From Pseudomonas migulae NBRC 103157 (GTDB taxonomy: Bacteria > Pseudomonadota > Gammaproteobacteria > Pseudomonadales > Pseudomonadaceae): a stretch of DNA of 64,000 nt. Each line of letters begins with the position of its first letter. The stretch's first letter is position 1. This document shows positions 1 through 7,628 of the stretch, piece after piece. The DNA is taken from positions 1 through 64,000 of the forward strand of contig NZ_BDAG01000036.1 in the NCBI RefSeq assembly GCF_002091715.1. Direction: 5' to 3'. Position numbers and translations under genes: made by a program. The notes below the pieces were generated by a model. It was given only the letters and a program-made list of their open reading frames with translations, was not told where the DNA came from and did not search any database.

Positions 1-40
1 GGCGTCGTGTCAGTCAACATCAATGTTGACTGATCAACCG

Positions 41-77
41 CTTTCGCGAGCAAGCCCGCTCCCACATTGGTTCGATG
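41..77. repeat. REP half-element (pair cut by window edge)
   Basis: The motif GCGAGCAAGCCCGCTCCCA matches one arm of the inverted REP pairs seen elsewhere in this window. Its partner would lie to the left of position 1. It sits downstream of ntrC. Positions 78-139 show nothing else recognisable. Confidence 0.75.
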
Positions 78-139
78 TTGGCCAAAAAAAGTGATGGCCC
101 GCGAAGGGATGTAACTGTCAGCGAAGATCTGAAGGCTGA

Positions 140-1576
140 TTAACCCTCTTCCCCTTCATCATCATCTCCACCATCCACCTTCATCCCCAATTCCTTGATC
201 TTGCGCGTCAGGGTATTGCGCCCCCAACCCAGCAAGACCGCGGCATCACGACGACGGCCAGCCGTATGTTTGAGCGCAGTCTCGATCATGATCCGCTCAA
301 ACGCCGGCACCGCGCTGTCGAGCAGGCTCGACTGGCCACGCGCCAACGCTTGATCGGCCCACTGGCGCAGCGCTTGCTCCCAGTTGGTCACCGGCGCTGA
401 ATCCTGCGGCAGGCTCAGCAATTCCGGTGGCAGGTCGCTGATGTGCACTTCGCGACCCGAAGCCATCACCGTGATCCAGCGGCAGGTATTCTCCAGCTGA
501 CGCACGTTGCCGCCCCACGGCAGGTTCTTCAGGTATTCCTCTGTTTCACTTTTCAGCAGCTTCGGCTCCACAGCCAATTCTTGCGCGGCGCGGCTGAGGA
601 AGTGCTTGGCGAGCGTCGGGATGTCTTCGCGACGGTCCGACAGGCGCGGTATATGAATGCGGATCACGTTGAGGCGGTGGAACAAGTCCTCACGGAATTT
701 TCCGGCGTGCACCAGGGTTTCCAGATTCTGGTGCGTGGCGGCGATGATTCGCACATCGACCTTCACCGGCACATGGCCGCCTACACGGTAAAACTCGCCG
801 TCGGCCAGCACGCGCAGCAAACGGGTTTGCGTGTCTGCCGGCATGTCGCCGATTTCATCGAGGAACAGTGTGCCGCCGTCCGCCTGCTCGAAACGCCCGC
901 GACGCAGATTGGCCGCGCCGGTGAACGCGCCTTTTTCATGGCCGAACAGTTCGGACTCCATCAGATCCTTCGGGATCGCCGCCATGTTCAGCGCAATGAA
1001 CGGCGAAGCCGCTCGTGGGCTGTGACGGTGCAGGGCGTGAGCCACCAGCTCTTTACCGGTCCCGGATTCGCCGTTGATCAGCACGGTGATGTTGGAGTGG
1101 CTCAAGCGCCCGATGGCGCGAAACACTTCCTGCATCGCCGGTGCTTCACCGATGATTTCCGGGGTACGGGTCAGGGTTGGAACGACTTCCAGGCCTTGCT
1201 GTTCCTGGGCGTGCTGGTTCGCGCGCTTGACCAGCGACACCGCTTCGTCCACGTCGAACGGCTTGGGCAAGTATTCAAACGCGCCGCCCTGATAGGACGC
1301 GACAGCGCTGTCCAGATCGGAGTGCGCGGTCATGATGATCACTGGCAACCGTGGGTGTTGCTCGCGAATCCGCGCCAGAAGGTCCAGGCCGCTGGCACCC
1401 GGCATGCGGATATCCGAGATGATCACATCCGGCTGCTGGCGCGCGAGACGGCTCATCACGCCATCGGCGCTGTCGAAGCTTTGCGTGGTCATGCCTTCTT
1501 GCTGCAAGGCTTTTTCCAGGACCCAACGGATAGAACGGTCGTCATCGACGATCCACACGGTTTCACTACGGCTCAT
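140..1576 (-). CDS. ntrC: Nitrogen regulation response regulator NtrC (NR-I)
   Basis: Sigma-54-dependent activator of nitrogen-limitation genes, phosphorylated by NtrB. The 478 residues show the full NtrC order. The N-terminal receiver has its phosphorylated Asp at about 55 (ISDIRMPG) and Lys in the YLPKPF motif. The central AAA+ domain has Walker A GESGTGKE at 169-176 and the sigma-54 contact loop GAFTGA at 216-221. The C terminus carries a Fis-type helix-turn-helix (RRRDAAVLLGWGRNTLTRKIKEL). Length is normal for the family. The start overlaps the end of ntrB by four bases, so the pair is translationally coupled. No clear terminator follows. Confidence 0.97.
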   Translation of the reverse strand: MSRSETVWIVDDDRSIRWVLEKALQQEGMTTQSFDSADGVMSRLARQQPDVIISDIRMPGASGLDLLARIREQHPRLPVIIMTAHSDLDSAVASYQGGAFEYLPKPFDVDEAVSLVKRANQHAQEQQGLEVVPTLTRTPEIIGEAPAMQEVFRAIGRLSHSNITVLINGESGTGKELVAHALHRHSPRAASPFIALNMAAIPKDLMESELFGHEKGAFTGAANLRRGRFEQADGGTLFLDEIGDMPADTQTRLLRVLADGEFYRVGGHVPVKVDVRIIAATHQNLETLVHAGKFREDLFHRLNVIRIHIPRLSDRREDIPTLAKHFLSRAAQELAVEPKLLKSETEEYLKNLPWGGNVRQLENTCRWITVMASGREVHISDLPPELLSLPQDSAPVTNWEQALRQWADQALARGQSSLLDSAVPAFERIMIETALKHTAGRRRDAAVLLGWGRNTLTRKIKELGMKVDGGDDDEGEEG

Positions 1577-2658
1577 GTCGATGTGGCTCCTTGTTCCAGT
1601 GGCAGAAAGATCGAGAAGGTGGTGTGGCCTGGGTGGCTCTCACACTCGATCAGGCCCTGGTGCTGGCTGATGATGTTCTGGGTAATGGCCAGGCCCAGCC
1701 CGGTACCGTCCGGGCGGCCGCTGACCATGGGGAAGAAGATGGTTTCCTGCAGGTCTGCGGGAATGCCGGGACCGTTGTCGATGATTTCGATCTTGGTCAC
1801 CAGGCGATGGCGCACGTGGCCGATGGTGAACTGGCGCATGGCGCGGGTGCGCAAACTGATGCGGCCCAGGCGCAGCTCGTTCTGGCTGCTGATGGCCTGC
1901 ATCGCGTTGCGCACGATGTTCAGGACGGCCTGAATCATCTGCTCGCGGTCGATCAGGACGTCGGGAATGCTCGGGTCGTAGTCGCGCACCAGCGTGATGC
2001 AGCCTTGGCTTTCCGCCTCGACCAAGTGGCAGACACGTTCCAGCACTTCGTGGACGTTGCACATGGCCAGCGACGGCAATTTGTTGGAGCCGAGCATGCG
2101 GTCCACAAGATTTCGCAGGCGGTCGGCTTCTTCAATGATGACGTTGGTGTAATCGCGCAGGCTTTCTTCCGGCAGTTCGCGGGCGAGCAACTGGGCTGCG
2201 CCGCGAATCCCGCCCAGAGGGTTCTTGATTTCATGAGCCAGGCCGCGCACCAGCATCTTGCTGGTTTCCTGCTTCGACAGCTGCGCCTCTTCCTTGGTGA
2301 TCCGCAACAAGCGGTCCCGCGGATGGACTTCCAGCAGCAGCATGGTGGCGCCGTTGGCCAGGATCGGTGTTACCGCGTAATCGACGGTCAGCGTCTGGCC
2401 GGTGAGGGCTGTGAGCATCGCTTCGCGTTTGGTAAATGGATGCGCCTGCTCGACCGCCTGACGCAGGGAGTTGAGTGCTTCGGTGGATTCGGTGAACAAC
2501 TCGCTGATGAACTGCCCATGGCTGCGTTGACCGCTGATGGCCAGGAGCATCTCCGCCGCCGGGTTCATGTACTCGAGGCGCAGTTCGGCATCGAGCAGAA
2601 TGGTGGCGGTGGTGAGGTTGTCGAGTAGCAAACGGTGTAGTGCGTCGCTAATGGTCAT
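1573..2658 (-). CDS. ntrB: Nitrogen regulation sensor histidine kinase NtrB (NR-II)
   Basis: Cytosolic kinase/phosphatase that sets the phosphorylation of NtrC, normally in response to PII protein. The 361 residues begin with a PAS-like domain (about 5-115), followed by the dimerisation and phosphorylation helix with His at about 142 (GLAHEIKNPLGG). The ATPase domain has an N box (NIVRNAMQA), DNGPGIP and GTGLGLAI. There is no membrane segment, as expected for NtrB. It is the first gene of the ntrBC unit and has its own sigma-54-type promoter and a palindromic site upstream. Confidence 0.97.
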   Translation of the reverse strand: MTISDALHRLLLDNLTTATILLDAELRLEYMNPAAEMLLAISGQRSHGQFISELFTESTEALNSLRQAVEQAHPFTKREAMLTALTGQTLTVDYAVTPILANGATMLLLEVHPRDRLLRITKEEAQLSKQETSKMLVRGLAHEIKNPLGGIRGAAQLLARELPEESLRDYTNVIIEEADRLRNLVDRMLGSNKLPSLAMCNVHEVLERVCHLVEAESQGCITLVRDYDPSIPDVLIDREQMIQAVLNIVRNAMQAISSQNELRLGRISLRTRAMRQFTIGHVRHRLVTKIEIIDNGPGIPADLQETIFFPMVSGRPDGTGLGLAITQNIISQHQGLIECESHPGHTTFSIFLPLEQGATST

Positions 2659-2714
2659 CGGGACCTCTTTTGGAGCAGGGCGCGCGCATGAATAAAGCGC
2701 TGATGCGAGGAAAA

Positions 2715-2730
2715 TGCAAAAACCAAACCA
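2715..2730 (-). promoter_or_regulatory. Candidate sigma-54 promoter of ntrBC
   Basis: On the minus strand TGGTTTGGTTTTTGCA fits the -24/-12 consensus TGGCACG-N4-TTGCA at the invariant GG and GC, which are ten bases apart. The predicted transcription start is about 45 bases before the ntrB ATG. Autoregulated ntrBC expression from such a promoter would fit the palindromes about 115-160 bases upstream. This was read by eye and not tested. Confidence 0.5.
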
Positions 2731-2844
2731 AGGCTCCGAAAAGAAGCGTTAAAGGCCTGAAATGGGCGTTTTACGCTCGTTTGCGTGGCGTTCTGCCAGC
2801 TTTCGCGGGTACTTTCGAACCAAAATGGGTTGGATTATGGGTAC

Positions 2845-2876
2845 GGTGCAACCTATTGCACCAATATAGTGCGCAA
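2845..2876 (-). promoter_or_regulatory. Overlapping palindromes, probable NtrC-binding sites
   Basis: Two overlapping inverted repeats: GGTGCAA-N4-TTGCACC (2845-2862) and TTGCACCA-N5-GTGCGCAA (2856-2876). The second resembles the known NtrC consensus TGCACYA-N5-TGGTGCA. The position upstream of the candidate sigma-54 promoter suits an enhancer site. They lie just past the 3' end of the neighbouring DUF4124 gene. Confidence 0.5.
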
Positions 2877-2888
2877 AGCTGAACGGCG

Positions 2889-3509
2889 CTAAAAGAAGCG
2901 CAGGAAGGGATTTTTTTCTTCTTCGGGTTTGTCCTTGAGCGGACATTCCGGTCGTTGGCCGTAGTCGGTCAACGTGCAGGGGTTGACCTGACGTTTCTGC
3001 GCGAGGGAGATGCGCAGCATGTGGAAAGGTTGATTGGCCGTACGCTCGACGGTGTGGCCGTGCTCATCGAGAATTTCTACCGACAGTTTATGGCTGCCGC
3101 GGTCGATGTTGCCCAAGGCAAATACCGGGCTCGGACCGGGGGCAGCGGTGGGCTGCCCGTCCAGCAATAAACGGTAGCGATGACCCGGTTGCAGGCGGGG
3201 TTCGCTGGTGACGCTGACGATCAACTCGCCAGCGCTGCTACGAATCGTGGCGTCGGGTTCGGGCACCAGCACTCTAAGCAGGTCGTAGCGGAACGGGGGG
3301 CTGGTTTCGGTTTTTTTCTCGGCGATCACTGGCGCTGCGCCGGTCGGATTGGCGGACATGCGGTTGCTCGGCGTCATTGGCACGCGTTTGGCGTTGCGAG
3401 AGCCGGGTTGGTCAGTGAAGACCCGATTGCCCTGGGCGTCGATGTAGGTGAAGACTTCGGCCGATACGGGCAGCGCGATCAGGCAGGCGATCAACAGCCA
3501 CAACCTCAC
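2889..3509 (-). CDS. DUF4124-domain periplasmic protein (second of a tandem pair)
   Basis: A 206-residue exported protein of unknown function. An N-terminal signal peptide (MRLWLLIACLIALPVSA) is followed directly by the DUF4124 motif EVFTYIDAQGNRVFTDQPG. After a Pro/Ala linker there is a beta-rich part (VSVTSEPRLQPGHRYRLLLDGQP..GNIDRGSHKLSVEIL) that closely parallels the neighbouring protein and looks like an immunoglobulin-like fold. The start codon is GTG and overlaps the stop of the upstream gene (GTGA), so translation is coupled. The gene lies between glnA and ntrB. Its role is not known, and the pairing suggests duplication. Confidence 0.85.
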   Translation of the reverse strand: MRLWLLIACLIALPVSAEVFTYIDAQGNRVFTDQPGSRNAKRVPMTPSNRMSANPTGAAPVIAEKKTETSPPFRYDLLRVLVPEPDATIRSSAGELIVSVTSEPRLQPGHRYRLLLDGQPTAAPGPSPVFALGNIDRGSHKLSVEILDEHGHTVERTANQPFHMLRISLAQKRQVNPCTLTDYGQRPECPLKDKPEEEKNPFLRFF

Positions 3510-4018
3510 GGCTTGTGCACCCGCTGAACGGTGAAAGTCACGATCGGGCTCTGCTGGACGACGTCTTCCCCCTCGATCACCTGGACGGCGAGGCTGTGAG
3601 TGCCGCGGTCAATGTTGACCAGTTGCAGGATCGGCACATTGCTCGGCTGGCCGTAAGGCTGATCGTCCAGCAACAACCTGAACAAATGCGGACCTTGCAG
3701 GCGGGGTTTGATCAGCACGTTGACGGTGAAGGTGCCGTTGTTGGCGCGCAGCGCTTCGGTGGTGGGTAAGTTGGTCAACTCCAGCACCTCGTAGGCGCTG
3801 CGCGACTGTTCGCTGCTGGTGGCTTCGGCAGGTGGGGCAGGAGGCGCCTGGCGCTCGACACTATTGAGTGGCGGTAACTCGACCGGCTGCGCCTTCACGC
3901 CGTCGGGCGGTTGATTGCTGTAGGCGGTGTTGCCGGCGGCGTCGGTGTACTTATAGATCTGCGCTGCGGCGGCGGGCAGGGCAGTCAACAACAGCATCAA
4001 TAGAAAACCACGACCCAT
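3506..4018 (-). CDS. DUF4124-domain periplasmic protein (first of a tandem pair)
   Basis: Start chosen at MGRGFLLMLLLTALPAAAA, which gives a proper signal peptide; the upstream in-frame extension lacks one. The mature 170-residue protein opens with the DUF4124 motif QIYKYTDAAGNTAYSNQPPDG. It has a Pro-rich linker and ends with a beta-rich segment (VNVLIKPRLQGPHLFRLLLDDQPYG..LVNIDRGTHSLAVQVIEG) like that of the next gene. It is coupled to that gene by a GTGA overlap. Function unknown. The location between ntrBC and glnA is, to my knowledge, common in Pseudomonas. Confidence 0.85.
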   Translation of the reverse strand: MGRGFLLMLLLTALPAAAAQIYKYTDAAGNTAYSNQPPDGVKAQPVELPPLNSVERQAPPAPPAEATSSEQSRSAYEVLELTNLPTTEALRANNGTFTVNVLIKPRLQGPHLFRLLLDDQPYGQPSNVPILQLVNIDRGTHSLAVQVIEGEDVVQQSPIVTFTVQRVHKP

Positions 4019-4130
4019 AAAATCGACCAGAAACGAAAGCGTTGGATTGCAGCATAGGTCAGTGGCGACGGTTGGCCCAAGTTGTAAACATCTGGGCATG
4101 ATTTACCGAAATCCCCCAAACACCGCATAA

Positions 4131-4207
4131 CCCCCCTTGTAGGAGCCGGCTTGCTGGCGATGGCATCCACAAGATCGCTATCGCCAGCAAGCCGGCGCCT
4201 ACAGGGG
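4131..4207. repeat. REP inverted pair (CCGGCTTGCTGGC class)
   Basis: Two arms, GGAGCCGGCTTGCTGGC and GCCAGCAAGCCGGCGCC, face each other around a short spacer. It forms a long hairpin in the gap between the DUF4124 pair and glnA. Non-coding. Confidence 0.88.
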
Positions 4208-4235
4208 GAATGTTCACCCGCTGAATTGCGGGCAT

Positions 4236-4269
4236 AAAAAAGGCCTCCCGAAGGAGGCCTCTTTTTTTG
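4236..4269 (-). terminator. Rho-independent terminator of glnA
   Basis: GC-rich stem AGGCCTCC-CGAA-GGAGGCCT with an A run on one side and a T run on the other. It ends about 28 bases after the glnA stop. The A/T runs make it potentially bidirectional. Confidence 0.88.
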
Positions 4270-4297
4270 TCGCGCCGCGTGCTGCAGCGCTACCGGA

Positions 4298-5704
4298 TCA
4301 GCAGCTGTAGTACAGCTCGTATTCCAGTGGGTGTACGAAGGTGCGGACCTTGATTTCTTCTTCGCTTTTCAGGGCGATGTAAGCGTCGATGAAGTCATCG
4401 GAGAACACGCCGCCTTTGGTCAGGAACGCGCGACCTTTGTCCAGCTCTTCCAGGGCTTCTTTCAGGCTGCCGCAAACTTGTGGGATCTCTTTCGCCTCTT
4501 CAGGCGGCAGGTCGTACAGGTTTTTGTCAGCTGCGTCGCCAGGGTGGATCTTGTTCTGGATGCCGTCCAGGCCAGCCATCAACAGTGCAGCGAAGCCCAG
4601 GTATGGGTTGGCTGCCGGATCCGGGAAGCGGGCTTCGATACGGCGAGCGCGAGGGCTGGACACGTAAGGAATACGGATCGAAGCGGAACGGTTGCGAGCC
4701 GAGTAGGCCAGCATTACCGGAGCTTCAAAACCTGGGACCAGACGCTTGTAGGAGTTGGTCGACGGGTTGGTGAAGCCGTTCAGGGCCTTACCGTGCTTGA
4801 TGATACCGCCGATGAAGTACAGAGCGGTGTCGGACAGGCCGGCATAGCCTTCGCCAGCGAAGGTGTTCTTGCCATCTTTGGCGATGGACAGGTGAACGTG
4901 CATACCCGAGCCGTTGTCGCCGTACAGAGGCTTAGGCATGAAGGTGGCGGTGCGGCCGTAGGCATCAGCCACGTTGTGCACGCAGTACTTCAGGGTCTGA
5001 ACTTCGTCAGCCTTGGCTACCAGGGTGTTGAACTTCACACCGATTTCGTTCTGACCGGCAGTCGCCACTTCGTGGTGGTGAACTTCGATGACCAGGCCCA
5101 TTTCTTCCATGGCGTTGCACATGGAGGTACGGATTTCGTGGTCGTGGTCGAACGGCGGAACAGGGAAGTAGCCGCCTTTGACGCCTGGACGGTGGCCACG
5201 GTTGCCGCCTTCCACGTCCTGGTCGGACATCCACGAACCTTGTTCGGAGAAGATTTTGAACATGGAGCCAGAGATGTCGGACTTGAACTTCACTTCGTCG
5301 AAGATGAAGAATTCTGGTTCCGGACCAACGAATACGGTGTCACCGATACCGGTCGACTTCAGGTATTCCTCGGCGCGCTTGGCGATCGCACGTGGATCGC
5401 GGTCGTAGCCTTGCATGGTCGAAGGCTCGATCACGTCGCAAACCAGGATCAGGGTCGGCTCTTCGGTGAACGGGTCGAGGACAGCGGTGCTGTCGTCCGG
5501 CATCAGGATCATGTCGGAGGCTTCGATGCCTTTCCAGCCAGCGATGGAGGAACCGTCGAACATTTTGCCTTCTTCGAAGAAAGCTTCATCCAGCGCGTCG
5601 CGAGCCGGCATGGTCACGTGGTGCTGAGTGCCTTTGGTGTCCGTGAAGCGCAGATCAATCCACTTGACGTCATGATCTTTGATGAGTTGAACCGACTTCG
5701 ACAT
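4298..5704 (-). CDS. glnA: Glutamine synthetase type I (GSI-beta)
   Basis: ATP-dependent synthesis of glutamine from glutamate and ammonia, the main ammonia-assimilating enzyme. The 468 residues match the dodecameric GSI length. Visible motifs are the metal/glutamate site EPEFFIFD, the HHHEVATAGQNEIG segment, the glutamate loop around NPSTNSYKRLVPGFEAP, and the adenylylation site NLYDLPPEE with Tyr near 398, so activity should be switched off by GlnE. A GGAGGA ribosome site precedes the ATG. It has its own sigma-54 promoter candidate and terminator, so it is a separate unit from ntrBC. Confidence 0.98.
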   Translation of the reverse strand: MSKSVQLIKDHDVKWIDLRFTDTKGTQHHVTMPARDALDEAFFEEGKMFDGSSIAGWKGIEASDMILMPDDSTAVLDPFTEEPTLILVCDVIEPSTMQGYDRDPRAIAKRAEEYLKSTGIGDTVFVGPEPEFFIFDEVKFKSDISGSMFKIFSEQGSWMSDQDVEGGNRGHRPGVKGGYFPVPPFDHDHEIRTSMCNAMEEMGLVIEVHHHEVATAGQNEIGVKFNTLVAKADEVQTLKYCVHNVADAYGRTATFMPKPLYGDNGSGMHVHLSIAKDGKNTFAGEGYAGLSDTALYFIGGIIKHGKALNGFTNPSTNSYKRLVPGFEAPVMLAYSARNRSASIRIPYVSSPRARRIEARFPDPAANPYLGFAALLMAGLDGIQNKIHPGDAADKNLYDLPPEEAKEIPQVCGSLKEALEELDKGRAFLTKGGVFSDDFIDAYIALKSEEEIKVRTFVHPLEYELYYSC

Positions 5705-5802
5705 AGTGTCCTCCGGGTGGCTTCGGGCTTAGTAGTGGATGCCCTTAGAATGTGGGTGATGCCGGCGCGAATACTCTGCCAAGGCAACCTGCCTCACAAG
5801 GG

Positions 5803-5818
5803 AGCAAATTGCATGCCA
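5803..5818 (-). promoter_or_regulatory. Candidate sigma-54 promoter of glnA
   Basis: Minus-strand TGGCATGCAATTTGCT is a close match to TGGCACG-N4-TTGCW, with GG and GC ten bases apart. The predicted start of transcription is about 88 bases before the glnA ATG. Further upstream (5838-5849) TTGCCCCAATAT differs by one base from the left part of the ntrB palindrome. This is consistent with NtrC activation under nitrogen limitation. Confidence 0.62.
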
Positions 5819-5964
5819 GTGCCCCACCATGGGTTTTTTGCCCCAATATCACGCTTATAAAGGCACAAATCGCATTGCGGGGCAAAATGTCGCCCTACAA
5901 TGTTGCGTTGAAACCAGTAAATGACCTGTTTTGGTGCGTCGAAAACCTTCTGCACATTAACTGG

Positions 5965-5992
5965 TTAAACCTTGAGCAATTTCCGCTATAAT
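5965..5992 (+). promoter_or_regulatory. Candidate sigma-70 promoter of thiI
   Basis: TTAAAC, 16 bases, then a perfect TATAAT, with the thiI ATG about 43 bases beyond the -10 box. Together with the glnA promoter it explains the roughly 330-base divergent gap between glnA and thiI. Confidence 0.5.
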
Positions 5993-6034
5993 CCGCGCCC
6001 CCCTTTTTCGGCTGGCCCAGCGCGCGCTGTTTTC

Positions 6035-7489
6035 ATGAAACTAATCGTAAAAGTCTTCCCCGAGATCACCATCAAGAGCCGCCCGGTACGGATGCGTTTC
6101 ATCCGCCAGTTGGCCAAAAACATCCGCACCGTGCTCCGTGACCTGGACCCGGCCGTGGTGGTGAACGGTGTGTGGGACAATCTCGAGCTTGAAACCCGCG
6201 TGACTGAGCCCAAAGTACTGAAGGACATGACCGACCGCCTGAGCTGCATGCCGGGCATCGCGCATTTCCTGCAGGTCGACGAATACCCGTTGGGCGACTT
6301 CGATGACATCGTCGCCAAGTGCAAGCTGCACTTCGGTGACTCGCTGGCCGGGAAGGTTTTTTCGGTGCGCTGCAAGCGTGCCGGCAAGCATGAATTCAGT
6401 TCGATGGATGTCGAGAAATACGTCGGCAGCCAACTGCGTCGCCAGTGCGGTGCCGCCGGAATCTCGCTTAAAGAGCCGGAAATCGAAGTCCGCATCGAAA
6501 TTCGCGACAAACGGTTGTTTGTGATCCACAGCCAGCACAACAGCATCGGCGGTTATCCGCTGGGTGCACTGGAGCAGACGCTTGTACTGATGTCCGGCGG
6601 CTTCGATTCCACTGTTGCCGCTTACCAGATCATGCGCCGCGGCCTGATGAGCCATTTCTGCTTCTTCAATCTGGGCGGGCGGGCCCATGAACTGGGCGTC
6701 ATGGAAGTCGCGCACTTCATCTGGAAGAAGTACGGCAGCTCCCAACGCGTGTTATTTGTCAGTGTGCCGTTCGAGGAAGTACTGGGAGAAATTCTCGGGA
6801 AAGTCGATAACAGTCATATGGGTGTAGTTTTGAAGCGTATGATGTTGCGCGCTGCTTCCCGTATTGCCGATCGGCTGGACATCGAAGCGCTGGTTACCGG
6901 TGAAGCGATTTCCCAGGTTTCCAGCCAGACGCTGCCGAACCTGTCCGTGATCGACTGCGTGACCGACAAGCTGGTCTTGCGTCCGCTGATCGCCAGTCAC
7001 AAGCAGGACATCATCGACCTGGCCAACGAAATCGGCACTGCCGACTTCGCCAAGCACATGCCGGAGTATTGCGGGGTCATCTCGGTGAACCCCAAGACCC
7101 ACGCCAAGCGGCCGCGCGTGGAGCATGAAGAGAAAGAATTCGACATGGCGGTCCTTGAGCGTGCGCTCGAGAACGCCAAACTGGTGCCGATCGATCGCGT
7201 GATCGACGAATTGGGCCAGGACTTGCAGATCGAAGAAGTCAGCGAAGCACTGGCGGGCCAGATCATCATCGACATCCGTCACCCGGATGCCGCTGAAGAC
7301 GATCCGCTGGAACTCGCAGGCATTGAGGTACAGACGATGCCGTTTTATGCATTGAACGCTCGTTTCAAGGAACTGGACCCTACTCGCCAGTACCTGCTGT
7401 ATTGCGACAAAGGCGTGATGAGTCGCCTGCATGCCCACCATTTGCTCAGTGAGGGGCATGCCAATGTGCGCGTTTATCGACCGAGCTAA
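6035..7489 (+). CDS. thiI: tRNA 4-thiouridine synthase / thiamine biosynthesis ThiI
   Basis: Transfers sulfur from a cysteine desulfurase persulfide to U8 of tRNA; in many bacteria it also serves thiazole synthesis. The start at MKLIVKVFPEITIKS gives 484 residues, the usual length; the in-frame extension upstream runs through the promoter. Domain order: NFLD/THUMP (about 1-165), PP-loop SGGFDS at 187-192, conserved Cys in MPEYCGVIS, and a C-terminal rhodanese domain with Cys at about 457 (LLYCDKGVMS). The rhodanese domain marks the tRNA-thiolating form found in gammaproteobacteria. Confidence 0.96.
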   Translation: MKLIVKVFPEITIKSRPVRMRFIRQLAKNIRTVLRDLDPAVVVNGVWDNLELETRVTEPKVLKDMTDRLSCMPGIAHFLQVDEYPLGDFDDIVAKCKLHFGDSLAGKVFSVRCKRAGKHEFSSMDVEKYVGSQLRRQCGAAGISLKEPEIEVRIEIRDKRLFVIHSQHNSIGGYPLGALEQTLVLMSGGFDSTVAAYQIMRRGLMSHFCFFNLGGRAHELGVMEVAHFIWKKYGSSQRVLFVSVPFEEVLGEILGKVDNSHMGVVLKRMMLRAASRIADRLDIEALVTGEAISQVSSQTLPNLSVIDCVTDKLVLRPLIASHKQDIIDLANEIGTADFAKHMPEYCGVISVNPKTHAKRPRVEHEEKEFDMAVLERALENAKLVPIDRVIDELGQDLQIEEVSEALAGQIIIDIRHPDAAEDDPLELAGIEVQTMPFYALNARFKELDPTRQYLLYCDKGVMSRLHAHHLLSEGHANVRVYRPS

Positions 7490-7628
7490 GAGCCCGGGGC
7501 TGTTTGCCTGTGGCCTGCGTCATCGGCCCCCCGACTCTGCCGTCAAGCTGTAACGGCAAGGCCTGACTCTACTGTTAATCGCTGCCAAGACTTGTCAGCA
7601 CACCGAATCCTCTGATCGAGATACACAA

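Noticed and set aside
2659..2888. HutC site in the ntrBC promoter, as reported for SBW25
   Set aside because: I searched this gap for TGTA-N2-TACA and found none; not even TGTA occurs. A degenerate site cannot be excluded.
5972..6034. Upstream in-frame extension of thiI
   Set aside because: It overlaps the TATAAT box, and ThiI proteins begin at MKLIVKVFPEI.
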